Origin: Synanceia verrucosa
Taxonomy: Eukaryota > Chordata > Actinopteri > Perciformes > Synanceiidae
Direction: 5' to 3'
DNA: 64,000 nucleotides
Assembly (NCBI GenBank): GCA_029721515.1
Contig: CM056563.1
Location: 8,084,454-8,148,453, forward strand
Within the stretch, counting starts at the first letter, position 1. Every line of letters begins with the position of its first letter. The notes under the pieces were generated by a model that worked only from the letters and a program-made list of their open reading frames with translations, was not told where the DNA came from and did not search any database. The position numbers were made by a program, and so were the translations under genes. This document shows positions 44,395 to 54,924 of this stretch, piece after piece.

Positions 44395-44995
44395 GACTTT
44401 AAAGATGGAGATAACCCTGAAGGAGCTGCAGAATTCCACAGCAGAGACTGGTGTATCTGCATGGGACCGCAATAAGCCGTCCACTCCGTAGAGCTGGCCT
44501 TTATGGAAGAGTGGCCTGTGTTAAAAATAACAAGGCATGTTTTCAGTTTGCCAAAAGGCATGTGGGTGACTCCCCAAATGTTTGGAGGAAGGTGGTCTGG
44601 TCAGATGAGACTAAAATTGAACTTTTCAACTACAAAGGAAAACTTTTTGTCTGGTGCAAATCCAACACATCCCATCACCCCAAGAACACCATCTCAACAG
44701 TGAAATGTGGTGTTGGCAGCATTGCTGTGGGGATGTTTGTCAGCTGCAGGGACTGGGAAACTGATTCGAGTTGAGGGAACGACGGATGCTGCTAAGCAGA
44801 ACAATGACACGAAGCATACTGCTGAAGCACCACTCGAGTGGTTTAAGGGGAAACATTTAAATGTGGTGGAATGACCTATTCAAAACTCAGATCTCAATCC
44901 ACAAGGGACACCATCCGGAGCTGGAGCAGTTTTGCCTTGAGAAATGGGCAAAAATCCCAGCGGCAAGATGTGGCAAGCTTATTTTTGTAACATTT
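44395..44995 (+). pseudogene. Tc1-like transposase fragment 3, heavily mutated
   Basis: In shifting frames: MEITLKELQNSTAETGVS (44405), ISRPLRRAGLYGRVA (44472), FQFAKRHVGDSPNVWRKVVW followed by SDETKIELF (first catalytic Asp, about 44600), VWCKSNTSHHPKNTIST, a degraded second-Asp region QNNDTKHTAEAPLEWFKGKH (about 44800), and SDLNP (about 44890), where the Glu motif is lost. It belongs to a different Tc1 subfamily from the two other copies, with frameshifts and stops. Terminal repeats were not found. Confidence 0.8.
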
Positions 44996-44999
44996 GACT

Positions 45000-45430
45000 A
45001 CATGACATGAACTTGTTGACATACAATACTATGACTCACTTTGACAATTTTCAACATGCTATAATTTGGCATTTTTAAACATACTGTACTATTAATTCAT
45101 CATACTATAATTTGGCTTTTTTACAACTTTTTTCAAAGTATTTACCGTGAATTTTTTCAACACACGATATCAGGATGTTTTAATGTCAATTTTCAACATG
45201 CTGCTCATACATTCAATGTATTAGTATTGTAATGTACAATGTAATAAGACTTTCTGATAATTTTTGTAATATTTTACATTGTGACATTATTGGAATTTTT
45301 TGACGCACTATACTATGACTTATTTTGACAATTTTCAACATTCCAGAATTAGGCCTTTTTTTGCAACTTATTTCAACATATGCTATTTATTAATTTAACA
45401 TACTACAATAAGTATAACTTTTTCTTTAAA
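45000..45430. repeat. Degenerate A/T-rich repeat region
   Basis: The block ACTATGACTCACTTTGACAA and TTTTCAACATGCTATAATTT near 45028-45078 returns at about 45311-45361 as ACTATGACTTATTTTGACAA and TTTTCAACATTCCAGAATTA. Shorter echoes (CATACTATAATTTGGC near 45100; AATTTTCAACATGCTG near 45189) lie between. This is the pattern of an old, diverged tandem or satellite-like repeat. Confidence 0.6.
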
Positions 45431-47690
45431 ACAATGTTTCAGTTTGGTATGGCTCATTTACATTTGTTGAACTTTACTTTTATTACTTCATTATTTTGAC
45501 AAATTCTTGTAGGTAGTCTACTTGTCTACTTCTGTCACTGGTTCTTATTTGTTATACAGGCCCATTTTCATGTTGCACTACCCAGTTTGCTGCTGGAACA
45601 TTGGAAATTTCCCTGTTGGTGGGATGAATTAAGAATTACCTTATCATAAATGTTTACTAGTGACAAAGTGATTTCAAACACAGCACACAGAATTAATGTT
45701 GAATTATGGTAAACTAACCTTTATCATATCATCATTAAAAATCTGGATTCTCAACAATGGAGAATGGTTGCATATCTGTTGCAATGGAAACATCATGGTA
45801 GGATGAAGCATGCAGTTCTAAAGGTAGCATGCAGGTAGCGTGACGGTTGTCTGAAGGTATCCTGAAGATAGAATGTTGACTGAAAGTTGCACAAACACCA
45901 GTGTGTTCCTACACTGCAAGGTCCCTTCACAGTGTTGACGGTGATCCACACTCACTTACTGTATATCAACTAATAACTTATATGGACTCAAAGCTTGCTG
46001 CATTGTGTCAGTAAAACCAGCAGGTCTTTTGCGGTAAACAACATACCTGAACATGATTACGGCTTCCTCTATCCATGAAGCCTCAGTGCTGCCTCCCTCC
46101 AGTACTCTCTGTCTCTCTATCCAGTCCATCCTCAGTGATGCTTACCAGTCTAGACTGAGTGATGTGTCCACTGGAAGGCAATGAGCAGTAGAGATTCTCC
46201 ACTCAGGTCAGCAGACCCATCTGACTTCAAGACAGGCCAGATAACACAGATTTGTCAATACAATCCTTCCCAGCAATGATGTTGACATTCATTATGAATC
46301 AATAAAATAATTCACCAAATTTGAACTCTTGTGCCTCTAAATACATTCAGGGCAGGAATACCATGCTTATATTTCACGTTGGCTGTTGGGGTGAATTTTG
46401 TTCCCACAAACATTGGCAATGCTTTGTCATGAAAGGAAAATCCTTTAACTATAATCTACTCAGGTTAACCTGTTCATTAGGTTGTCAGTGGGACTTAACA
46501 AGATGGAATTTTGTACCACCAAGTCCATTATTACATACAGTACATTGTCCAGTGTTTAATGTTATATTCAAGGTGCAGAACACAGGAAGCTTTACACAAA
46601 TATAAGCGTCAATAGGCTATGTATAGGGTTATGCCATATTTCTACATTATAACTTTCAATTTAACTTTTTTTTAAGTCATAGTATAGCATGCCTTTGCAA
46701 TTCATAAAATGTCATATTACAGCTTGCCATGAAAAAGTTAGAGTTAAAAGTATTAGTTTAATATATCATCAAAATATCATAAGATTTTTATGTATATGTA
46801 AATGAGGGATTCGCGGTTTGGTTTTTAACTCATATTATTATTAAAATAACAAAAAAATGCTGTTGATAAGAAAATGCTCCAAAAACTTTTTGTTACAGCA
46901 TTTTGTTTGGGGTGACCTGTAATTGTCTTCTTGCAGTAAAGGTGATCATTTGAATAAAAATAAAATACACATAGGATTATGATTTCAATGATGTGTTTAC
47001 TATCACATCCTTCAACAAAATCAACTAACATATTTGAGAAACCATTTTTTAAACTGTTATACGTGTAAGCCTGCACATCTATTATACATTTGGGTGTGAC
47101 TTTTTGTTTTGTTGGTTGAATGAATTTTTCTAAAAACAGGAACAAACTCTGGGGATTTGGTGATCTGCAGTTACAAAACTGGTATCAAATGATCAGTGTG
47201 GTATCATTGTGTACAGTGTGTTATGAAATAATATCAAATGAGAAGTACATGTTTTGCTTGTGTGTATAAACACCTGCTCACATGATGGTCTGTCGCCATT
47301 TGTACCACCTGGCGTGGCTTTGCACTCAGATGATATTTAAAATTGTGAATCCTTCTTCACTGGGATGGTGACCTAAAGACATAACTTAATGCAAAAATGC
47401 AGACATCGGTACATTGACCAGAATACAGGAAGTGTTTGATGCCCCCCTGACCTCCCAGCTCATTTCTTGTGTGGAAGTGAGGGGTAAATTCACCAAGCAT
47501 TTACCACAAACTAGATCAGCTTGGTGCAGAGATATTCATGGTTAAAGGGGTTGCAAAACATTTGCATGCAGTTTTTATTTCTCACTGTTTCATAATTATT
47601 CTGCTTTGGGTTGGTCAAGACATTCCATTTTCTGGTTTGTGTAATGGGTTCAGGGAGTGGCCACTTTTCTTTTCGTAATCAGACTCTGGA
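45431..47690. other. Intergenic, A/T-rich, no gene recognised
   Basis: Contains repeat copy B (46150-46310). The frames 46321-46605 (plus) and 47145-46825 (minus) have no recognisable motifs and look like chance openings in A/T-rich DNA. The last 150 bases lead into the promoter of the SOUL-family gene. Confidence 0.5.
46150..46310. repeat. Dispersed repeat, copy B (partner near 31535-31660)
   Basis: GTGTCCACTGGAAGGCAAT and later AATGATGTTGACATTCATTA align in order with copy A. It is longer than copy A by an internal stretch of about 40 bases. Confidence 0.4.
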
Positions 47691-47698
47691 ATAAATAG
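47691..47698 (+). promoter_or_regulatory. TATA box of the SOUL-family gene
   Basis: ATAAATAG inside GGAATAAATAGCTGC, 65-72 bases upstream of the start codon. Transcription would begin near 47720, giving a short leader. A focused TATA promoter suits a tissue-specific secreted protein. Confidence 0.6.
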
Positions 47699-47762
47699 CT
47701 GCTTTGGACCACACTGCAGAGGATCCAGTTTTCCAAAGCACAGAACCCAACACTCTGCCACG

Positions 47763-49582
47763 ATGTAAGTAGCCTATAATCTAACTGTCCGTGCTGCTCT
47801 CGATGAAAACCAAAAACTGTCTTGATGTGAAATTATGTGTGAAAATTGTCCTTTTTTCACTGCACAAAAATGGCTTGCATGTGTATATGTGTGTGTTTCA
47901 GGATTTACCTTTCAGTGCTTGTTGGCTTGCTGTTAGTGCTATCAGCAGAGGCCAGAGTTGGGTGAGAACCCTGAATTTGATCCCCATTTTTAGATGATTG
48001 ATGTATTTAACAATAAAACCACAAGCATATGTGTTTTGTATGTGTTTTGTATTGAAGTGTTAAAACATTAAAAACTGGAAGCACGTTACCACCCCCACAC
48101 AAATCTGTAAAAAAAAAAAAAAAGAAAAGAAAATTACTAATCAGCTCATTAAATAGGTTATTGGATATTTGATTAAGTTTAATATATGAATCATCTTTTA
48201 CTTGGTACAGATGACCTTAACATGTGCATGTGTGTCTATTTTTAATAGTCCTCTTTCTAATTATGCAGAAACTCCTCAGAGTTGTCATTCTGCACAGAGA
48301 CAACACAGTGCCTGCTGTATGATCCCATTTGTAAGACTGGTGATTACGAGGTGAGTGTGTCTGAACCAGAGGGAAACATTTTGACATTTGGGGTGCAGGA
48401 AATTTCCCAGAAACCCAGCTGTTTGTTCACATCCCTCAGGTCAGATACTACAGCTCAGTGAAATGGGTTTCAACTAACGAGACTACCTACTTCATGGAGA
48501 TTGCAGCAATAACAGCGATCAGACGACTGTATGGATACATCACTGGTGAAAACGAGAATGGTACGATCTATATACATGTTTTATTTGATCTCTTTATTGA
48601 AATAGATGGTCTTGTTGAGATCCAGGAGACACACAGCACACCATCTACAAACACAGTACAGAAAGCTAGAATACAAAGACTATAATGTTTTAGACTCACT
48701 CAGTTTGAAAGGAACATAGCATTTAAAAAGTCTTTTTCAGTTTTATTTGAAAATGTGGTGCAGCTAAAATGATAATGCCTCTTTGACTTGACATTATAAT
48801 TACTGTATTTAGTTTGTTCAGAGAGCAGAGATGGTTTGGCAGATTTATTGGATATCCGAGCCAGAACATTTTGTTGTGTATTTTGTGTATTTGTGACATT
48901 TCTTTAAAAATGATGTATTTTCATAATGTTTAACCTCAGGAGAGAAAATTGAAATGACATATCCTGTTGTGATGAACATCTCTGAAAGAGAAAAACTTGC
49001 AGAGATGTTTCAGAAGCACTTCACCATGAGTTTCTTGCTGCCATCTGAACATCAGGCAAATCCTCCCAAACCCACTGATGAGGGGGTAAGCTTCTCTGAC
49101 AAGTCACAGAGAGTATTTACACCCATTGAACCTTCATTTAGTAATGCCACATTCTAATCCATCCTGTGAAGTGAAGCCTGCCTCCAGGTAATGAAGTGTT
49201 ACTGATTTGCAGGTGTACATTGAAAAAAAGCCAGCTATGAAAGTGTACGTGCAGTCCTATGGTGGATGGATAACGTCCATTTCTGACAAAAGTCAAGCAT
49301 CCAGTCTGGCCTCTAACCTCATCAAAAGGAATGCAGACTTTGTAAAAGGCTTCCACTATGCTGTTGGATATAACAGGTAAACATATCAGGAAATCAGTCA
49401 GGAAAATGAAAAAAAGACCACAGTATTTTAGCATTTTAAATTGTGCAACAAATGTGTGTGCATTTGTTTCTTGCAGTCCACTGGCGATCTTTAACAGGCA
49501 CAATGAGGTGTGGTACCTGGTCAAGGATGACGAAGTGTGCGACAGCAGCAGTGAGGAAACAGAGTTTTCTGCCTTGCCTTGA
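47763..49582 (+). CDS. Secreted SOUL/heme-binding-like protein, complete, seven exons
   Basis: SOUL/HEBP family; HEBP1/HEBP2 bind heme or tetrapyrroles. Exons: 47763-47764, 47902-47961, 48269-48350, 48440-48560, 48940-49085, 49213-49376, 49477-49582. The sum is 681 nt, 226 residues. Exon 1 supplies only AT of the start codon; G comes from exon 2 (AT|GTAAGT ... TTTCAG|G). The first 17-20 residues (MIYLSVLVGLLLVLSAEA) form a signal peptide, so it should enter the secretory route, unlike cytosolic human HEBP1/2. Family motifs: AKWVST-like SSVKWVSTNETTYF, GYITGENENGEKIEMTYPV, LPSEHQANPPKP, VYVQSYGGW, and HYAVGYNSPLAIFNRHNEVW near the end. Two added cysteines (FCTETTQC) just after the signal peptide may form a disulfide. 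Heme binding is inferred from the family. The exact fish orthologue name (soul or hebp series) cannot be fixed. Confidence 0.88.
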
Positions 49583-49725
49583 TTATGAGGAGCCCTGTGC
49601 AATGACCGCCTCCAGCAGACATTGTATATGATTCTGATATAAATAACCTTGTGGCGAGAGCACACATTTAAAAAAAATGCTTATTTGAAATCATTGAATA
49701 CACCTTTTTTGGTGGTGTTCTGCTC

Positions 49726-49731
49726 AATAAA
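49726..49731 (+). terminator. SOUL-family gene poly(A) signal
   Basis: AATAAA 144 bases after the stop codon, in TGCTCAATAAAATTACC, followed by GT-rich sequence (TTGCAGTG, TTGGTGGTTC). The predicted 3' UTR is short, about 165 bases. Confidence 0.75.
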
Positions 49732-50439
49732 ATTACCCTGTTGCAGTGATTTTTCTTGGTGGTTCTTAATCGATAAAACGGTATCAAAAGCAGCTGGTTT
49801 AACAATAGATGAAGCCAACAAATACAATCCAAGTTTACAACTTCAGTTTAGAACAGTGTTGTTCTACAACACCAGATGACACTATTAAATCCAAGATTAA
49901 TATCTGGATTTTTACACAAACAGTTCAAGCTTTTTGGAGAGTTGTGGGTAAGGATTATTGAATATTTTGAAGATGTACCCTGTGTTGGAAGGGAGACTGA
50001 TAATAATAGAATTGATCAATGTTTTCATCTATTTACAAGCTAAGATGCAGGGGTCATAATCATAACCACCCTTGAACTGCACTTTGACGTCACTGTGAGC
50101 TTCATCAAAGCAGCGACTGCACAGATTCAGCTGTGTGGCTCAATTTAAACACAGTCTCTGATTTCATTCTTTCACTAATATAAAGAACGGAGTAGAGAAC
50201 AAAGTTGTATTGCCCTTGTCTTTCCTTTAATACATTATTAAGGTGGATAAATTATTTTTACCAGAAAACAAACAGCTCATGTTCAATTTAAATTCAGTGA
50301 AAATAATTAAGTACTTGCTATAATTCTGATGTATTTATAATACTTTATACTCCCACTCTACCTTGACAAGCCAGACTATGACATGAAATGCATCCTGCTA
50401 GGCAAAAATATTTTTTGCCGCTAGGGTGCGTCTAGATTT

Positions 50440-50640
50440 CTAGGCTACCACTCTACTACATTTCAGATGGAAATATGATACTTTTTACTCCGCTACATAT
50501 TAATGACACAGTTATATTTAATTTGCAAGTTAACATTTACATAAAATGGACAAATGATTAATTTCAAACATTTGAAATTAATCAATTCTCTCTAAACAGA
50601 TGGTTTAATTTAAATTACTGGTCAAGTAACAAAGATGTAA
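50440..50640. repeat. Dispersed repeat, copy B of the 'TTTTTACTCCGCTACAT' family
   Basis: CACTCTACTACATTTCAGATG, GGAAATATGATACTTTTTAC, TCCGCTACATATTAATGACA and ACATAAAATGGACAAATGAT match the type of a widespread teleost repeat. It is diverged and has no coding capacity. Confidence 0.45.
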
Positions 50641-51070
50641 AATAAAAGACTAAATAATAATAATAACAATCATAATAATAACAATCATAACAACGTAGAC
50701 TAATTATTTTGTCTTATTTACTCCATTAATCATCCTTACAACCCCTCAGATTTACCTGGAACTTTGGAAACCTCTACTGTATTATATTTTAAATGTGTGC
50801 ATACACTGCACATTAGGTAGTTAGGACTATCTCTGTATTTTATCTCTCTCCAAAAAAACTGCTTAAATTGCAATGCTACAACAGACTACTTAAGGGTAAT
50901 GCAGGAACTAGCATGAAATGGGAATGGCTGGAGTGTTGACTGTGATCAAGTGGACTCTTATCTTATCAGCTGAGCTCCAGGATGGCTCATTGATACTGGA
51001 GTGATTTCACTGTCATATCCCAGCCGGTGGATATCTGACTGTTCCCCGTGGATATCTGACAACCCCCTAG

Positions 51071-51102
51071 TTGGCTGGCTGGCTGGCTGGCTGACTGACT
51101 GG
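51071..51102. repeat. (GGCT)n/(GACT)n microsatellite
   Basis: TTGGCTGGCTGGCTGGCTGG followed by CTGACTGACTGG, about 200 bases upstream of the nr5a5 start codon. Confidence 0.85.
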
Positions 51103-51262
51103 TAGGAGTGCCAGTCAGGAGAGGTTTTATGACACTGTCTACAGATCGAAGTCCACCTGAGGGCCTCAAGCAGCCATCAGTCCACCGGGGCTGTTTGGCC
51201 TGCCAGCCAGCCTTCCTGTGGCTCTCCTGCTGCGTCTGTCTGGTCTCCTGATCTCTGCAGCC

Positions 51263-51283
51263 ATGAAGATCAGGCTGTGGTAG
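51263..51283 (+). promoter_or_regulatory. nr5a5: Possible upstream ORF in the nr5a5 leader
   Basis: ATG at 51263 in good context (GCAGCCATGA) opens six codons (MKIRLW) and stops at TAG, five bases before the proposed start ATG at 51289 in a different frame. If the leader includes it, it would lower or regulate translation. The preceding TCTCTGCAG could instead be a splice acceptor, so the leader's extent is uncertain. Confidence 0.35.
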
Positions 51284-51288
51284 CTCTG

Positions 51289-54200
51289 ATGTCCTCATCA
51301 GACAGAATGGACCTACCTGATTATCACCCACAGCAGCCACTTGTCCACCAGCCTGGCAGCTACCCAGAGGATGTGTCAACTTTTGAAGGATCATCAACAT
51401 GTGAGTATAGGTAAACAGGTTTCAGGCAAATCTTTGAATTTGTAGTGTCATAAAGGTATCAGTGTTTGAAATGTGTTGTTTTAAGGTTGGAGTATAAGAG
51501 TGTCTGGAAATGTATATTACTGGAAATCATATTGGTTATATCAATGTGGAAATCCACTTTTATAGAAGTAAAAGACTTTGCTCATGCTTTTACTTCTGTA
51601 CTTCACTGTTGTGCCACAGACTGGGAAACTGGGAATTATGTAAGGGTCATATCTGTGATCATAGTCAAGCCAAGAAAGCTGAGTGATAAGGTGCTGTCTG
51701 TCCTGTCCCGCTCGCTATTCTCTCAACAGCTATCTCATTAGATGACACACTTATGTCAGCGGCGTAGCACTGAACCAGACTACAGTGTTAACTGTATCAC
51801 TGCTGCATTACTGCCTAATACACTAATCATTCTCAACAATTGAAATACAACCCAATAGGCAGCTTTGGCATTCTGTGCAGTGTATTAAAAGTGAACATGA
51901 ACAAAAAGACAAAAGGAGCACAAGGATCTTGATGCTTGGCACATCACCACAACAATCCCTATTTTACAATCACCAGCACTTGTTTTCTCACCTTGTGCCA
52001 CGTTGGCTGTCTTCACTATCTGTGGCACATTTGACATTCAGCGTTAATTGTGGTGTCACTCTTCTCCAGCTCAGGAACTAAAGACAGAGCCAGACGGCAG
52101 AGCAGAGTCAGGGGAGGGCTGTCCCATCTGTGGAGACAAAGTGTCAGGATACCATTATGGACTGCTCACTTGTGAAAGCTGCAAGGTAAGGGAAATGCAT
52201 TGTAATGCAAAGACCAAATAGCTGTAGAGAACTACTATAGAAATAAGATTTGTTATCTTCTTTCATTACATATGCTAAACTGTCATTCAGGACTGTCTTC
52301 AGAGAATGAAGTTACAGAGTTAAAGTCCCTCTCTCTCTCTCTGTCTCTTTCTGCAGGGCTTCTTTAAACGCTCAGTGCAGAATAATAAGAGTTACACCTG
52401 TGCAGAACAACAGAGCTGCCCCATGAACCTTTCACAGAGGAAACGTTGCCCTTCCTGCCGATTCCAAAAGTGTTTGGCAGTGGGTATGAAGAGAGAAGGT
52501 ACAGCAAGTATAGCTCCCACCCCAAACACAGACTCATGCCTCTCTGCTTGTGTTCTGACTTATTTATGAGGACATAAATCAGTGTCTCTGGGATCTTGAT
52601 GTAACATCTTGTTGTAATGTTCTGTTGACAGCAGTGAGAGCAGATCGTATGAGAGGTGGCAGGAATAAATTTGGCCCTCTGTACAGGCGGGACAGGCAGA
52701 TGAAACAGCAGAAGGTGCATCACCAGGCAAACACTGCCCCCTACAGGATTAAGATGGAAACTACTCCAACACCCCAGCCCACGGCTCAAAATGACCCTCG
52801 TCTAATGAGCAGTCTCATGAGTGCTCCTTTGTCTTCTGATAATTTTCATCAGTCCCACATGTACCCCTCTGGCATGGTTGGGCCCGGACCTTTGGACTGC
52901 ACCAGGAATGCAGACAGGGTGCCTCCCCCTCTTTCACTGCCCTACCCCGGACTGTATCACTGCACCGTCCCTGGATACCTCCAGGAGAAAGTAGAAATGC
53001 CTTTCAGCTACAGTCCAGCTGCCTCACTCTATGTGCCCCCAACTCTGAACAATTCATTCACACCAACAAACACGCCCACGTCATCATCCCCCTGCTCAAC
53101 ACCAAGCTCATCCACCCCTCTCCCCCAGGCTGCCGTCCAAACCCCTGACCACCCGTCGTCGGTCAACTTCCTGAGTCAACTGCTGGAGGGCGAGCAGGAT
53201 GAGAGCCAGCTGTGTGCCAAGGTGCTCGCCAGTCTGCAGAGAGAGCAGGCCAACCGGGGCAAACACGACTGCCTAAATACATTCAGCATCATGTGCAAAA
53301 TGGCAGACCAGACTCTGTTTGGGCTGGTGGAGTGGGCCAGGAACAGCTCTCTCTTCAAGGAGCTCAAGGTGATGAATCCTGCAATCAATCACATTTCTTA
53401 CATTTGTGAGCAGACCTAATGCATTCACTTTTGCGATGTGTGATAGGTGCCCAGTGGAGGTCAAAGGTCGTAGACTTTAATCAGCAACTACAACTGATTT
53501 TACAATGCTTTCCACAGGTGGAGGATCAGATGGTGCTGCTGCAGAGCTGCTGGAGTGAGCTGCTGGTCCTGGATCACCTCTGCAGACAGGTGACCTACAG
53601 CAAAGAGGGCTGCATATATCTGGTCACAGGACAGCAGGTGAGGTTAACAGCACAAAGAGCAGAATTCTTGCTATCCTCAGAGATGCCTTTTGATTGAACA
53701 TCATGTCAGGTTTTTGGGCTGCGCAGAAACTTATTTTTTTGTGATGCAGATTGAGGTGTCCACCATCGTTTCTCAGGCAGGAGTGACACTGAGCAGCCTG
53801 GTATCGAGGACACAGGACTTGGTGTCCAAACTGAAGGCATTACAGTTGGACAGAAATGAGTTTGTCTGTCTCAAACACTTGGTGTTATTTAACCCTGGTA
53901 AGCCTTTAACTTTGGAGGTCTAGTTAGTCAATCAATTTATACAGAGATAAGGTCCAAATTAGATAAAAAAAATCATGCTTGATAAAGCCAAGTGTTGGCA
54001 TCAAGGGTCTGAATGTCTGTACAGTATTTATGGTGTGTTGATGGTACTTTTCTGCTCTAGATGTGAAGTCAGTGCAGAGCCGCAGGCAGGTGGAGCAGAC
54101 ACAGGAGAGGGTGAACAGGGCCCTGATGGAGCACACACAAAAGAGTCATCCAAGACACCCTGACAAGTTTGGTCAGCTGCTCCTCCGGCTTCCTGAAGTG

Positions 54201-54308
54201 CGCAGCATCAGCTTGCAGGTTGAGGAGTATTTATATCAGCGCCATCTTCTGGGAGATTTACCCTGCAACTCTCTACTCACCGAGATGCTGCACACCAAGC
54301 ACAGCTGA
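51289..54308 (+). CDS. nr5a5: NR5A (FTZ-F1) nuclear receptor, nr5a5-type, complete, seven exons
   Basis: Orphan receptor that binds extended half-sites (YCAAGGYCR) as a monomer. Exons: 51289-51400, 52070-52185, 52357-52498, 52632-53368, 53518-53637, 53750-53897, 54061-54308. The sum is 1,623 nt, 540 residues. First zinc finger CPICGDKVSGYHYGLLTCES (about 53-72), P-box CESCKG; second finger CAEQQSCPMNLSQRKRCPSC; FTZ-F1 box AVRADRMRGGRNKFGPLYRR (about 124-143), diagnostic for NR5A. A proline/serine-rich hinge (150-295) resembles neither NR5A1 nor NR5A2. The ligand-binding domain (about 298-540) has KMADQTLFGLVEWAR, WSELLVLDHL, FVCLKHLVLF and KFGQLLLRLPEVRSISLQ. AF-2 helix: LLTEMLHTKHS (NR5A2: LLIEMLHAKRA). 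Divergence from both mammalian members plus the notch3/camsap3 setting points to nr5a5. A second in-frame ATG at 51307 is possible. The small-exon joins all keep frame. Confidence 0.88.
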
Positions 54309-54692
54309 GGAGATGCTGCATCTTCAGGCCCTGGTGACACACGAGGGGAAAATTTGCTGCTGAGGAATTTTTTCCCTTTTGGCCTCTCAGACCCAACTTC
54401 TGACATTTGATGAGGGTTGCAGGTAGTAAACAGGCGCACTCTCTTTAACAGCCCCTGTCGCTTCAGTCAAAGAAGTGACGATCACCATTAAAGGGGAATA
54501 TTAAGTAAACCTGTGTCATACTTTCATCAAAGTGTCCATGTTAGCAGTATTACCACAGCCAAACAGCCCAGTAAACATTTGCTGTTGTCAGTATTGTCAT
54601 CCAAGCACTACCGTAATGTTTTAAAGAGGCAGGAAGCATGCGCCTGTGTAAAAAAAAAAAGGAAAAAAAAAAAGAAAAAAAATTCATCACTG

Positions 54693-54698
54693 AATAAA
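54693..54698 (+). terminator. nr5a5: nr5a5 poly(A) signal
   Basis: AATAAA within CACTGAATAAAGAAATTTGG, 385 bases after the stop codon and just after a long A-rich run (54650-54682). It lies only about 220 bases from the camsap3 signal on the other strand. Confidence 0.65.
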
Positions 54699-54918
54699 GA
54701 AATTTGGTTTCTGGATATACTGGTGTGGAGTCAAAACCCATAACTGAATTAACTCAACATTATTACATACCAGCATCTGCCAGAAAAGCTCTGCAAGACT
54801 CATAGATTAGTAGCACAAACTGTTACCCATTCAAAGGTCCAGTTCCAAGCGATGCAAATGGGAAAACAAACAAAGAGAGAATGACAAAAACAAAGATGAT
54901 GGTGATTTTAAAAGGATT

Positions 54919-54924
54919 TTTATT
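54919..54924 (-). terminator. camsap3: camsap3 poly(A) signal
   Basis: TTTATT on the plus strand (minus AATAAA), about 1.9 kb beyond the camsap3 stop codon. It is the last strong candidate before the nr5a5 end. Other minus-strand AATAAA-like words occur inside the A/T-rich UTR, so shorter isoforms are possible. Confidence 0.5.

Larger units (their letters stand above)
49760..51250. other. Intergenic region upstream of nr5a5
   Basis: No gene was recognised. It contains the common fish repeat piece at 50440-50640, an ATA/ATC-type simple tract (50650-50700) and a GGCT/GACT tract (51071-51102). The last 300 bases before 51289 are the probable promoter side or upstream leader of the nuclear receptor. 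Open frames on the minus strand here (51400-50987) show no known motif. Confidence 0.5.
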
